From Atrichornis clamosus (taxonomy: Eukaryota > Chordata > Aves > Passeriformes > Menuridae), in contig WBMZ01004640.1 in the NCBI GenBank assembly GCA_013400975.1, forward strand, positions 1-64,000: DNA of 64,000 nt. The letters run 5' to 3'. The position numbers were made by a program, and so were the translations under genes. Below the pieces are notes generated by a model that saw only the letters and a program-made list of their open reading frames with translations, was not told the origin of the DNA and ran no database searches. This document shows positions 1 through 64,000 of the stretch, one piece after another; position 1 is the first letter of the stretch, and the number at the start of each line of letters is the position of its first letter.

Positions 1-409
1 ACAACTACCCATAACCAAAACAGTATATGGTGTTCACAAAAGATGGAGGGTTTGGTGTATTTTTTATTTCATCCTGAGACCCCTAGAGCCCTAGCATGAA
101 AAGAGTAACTACTGTTGGAGTAACAGAATTATTGAGGAAATCCTTAGAACCGACCTCCATCCTTGTATTCAACACCTTAAGTGAAAAATATTGTCAGAAT
201 ATTTCCTGAATTAAAGTTCTATTTTTATTTGTGATAGAAGAGGAGGAATAGTAGTGAGTCATTAAACATCCAGAGGGCTGAAACTCTGCCATTCAATCTG
301 TAGGAATGCAAATAAACACCTTTGGTGTTGTTTTGTTGTCATTATTTATCACTGGTTATACTTTGCATACTCCTTATGGGCTTATCCTCCCCTCCCTCTT
401 TCCGAGCAG
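1..409 (+). other. WDFY3: Intron upstream of the first exon in the window
   Basis: No exon, repeat or RNA gene was recognised here. The 3' end has a pyrimidine-rich stretch (cctcccctccctctttccg) running into the acceptor AG at 408-409. Confidence 0.8.

Positions 410-64000
<63,591 letters not shown>

Overview
The window is vertebrate nuclear DNA, most likely from a bird. Its only recognisable gene is a large internal part of WDFY3 (ALFY), on the + strand throughout. The evidence for a bird is that the interspersed repeats I can recognise are CR1 LINE fragments with typical avian 3' ends, there are no mammalian Alu or L1 copies, and the introns are compact (about 0.1 to 5.4 kb). A non-avian reptile cannot be excluded from the sequence alone. 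There is one ambiguous base, at 24786.

Forty-six internal coding exons can be placed between 410 and 62298, all with GT-AG introns. Together they give 7,211 coding bases. After the two bases that finish a split codon, this is exactly 2,403 codons with no frame break or internal stop. By comparison with the family as I remember it (about 3,526 residues in human), this corresponds to roughly residues 570 to 2975. The start codon and promoter lie upstream of the window. The WD40 repeats, the LC3/GABARAP-interacting motif, the PI3P-binding FYVE finger and the stop codon lie downstream.

Layout: 410-16215 (exons 1-7) encodes helical armadillo-like scaffold. 18001-24089 (exons 8-12) encodes the concanavalin A/LamG-like domain found in BEACH proteins. 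25795-51302 (exons 13-32) encodes a second long helical scaffold. 52165-55028 (exons 33-35) encodes a basic, serine-rich linker. 55805-57123 (exons 36-39) encodes the PH-BEACH domain, and 57529-62298 (exons 40-46) the BEACH domain. After 62298 the window stays in an intron.

The non-coding remainder is intron sequence. It holds CR1 fragments in introns 2, 4, 5, 12 (two, in opposite orientation) and 18, with one doubtful fragment in intron 29. It also holds simple or low-complexity tracts (pyrimidine-rich, A/C-rich, TG repeat, T34). I found no second gene, structural RNA gene, CRISPR array or prokaryote-type system. The items most worth checking are two cryptic-exon candidates with good splice sites (17749-17826 and 11058-11131), inverted CR1 pairs that could fold the pre-mRNA, and a 54-nt in-frame exon (52165-52218).
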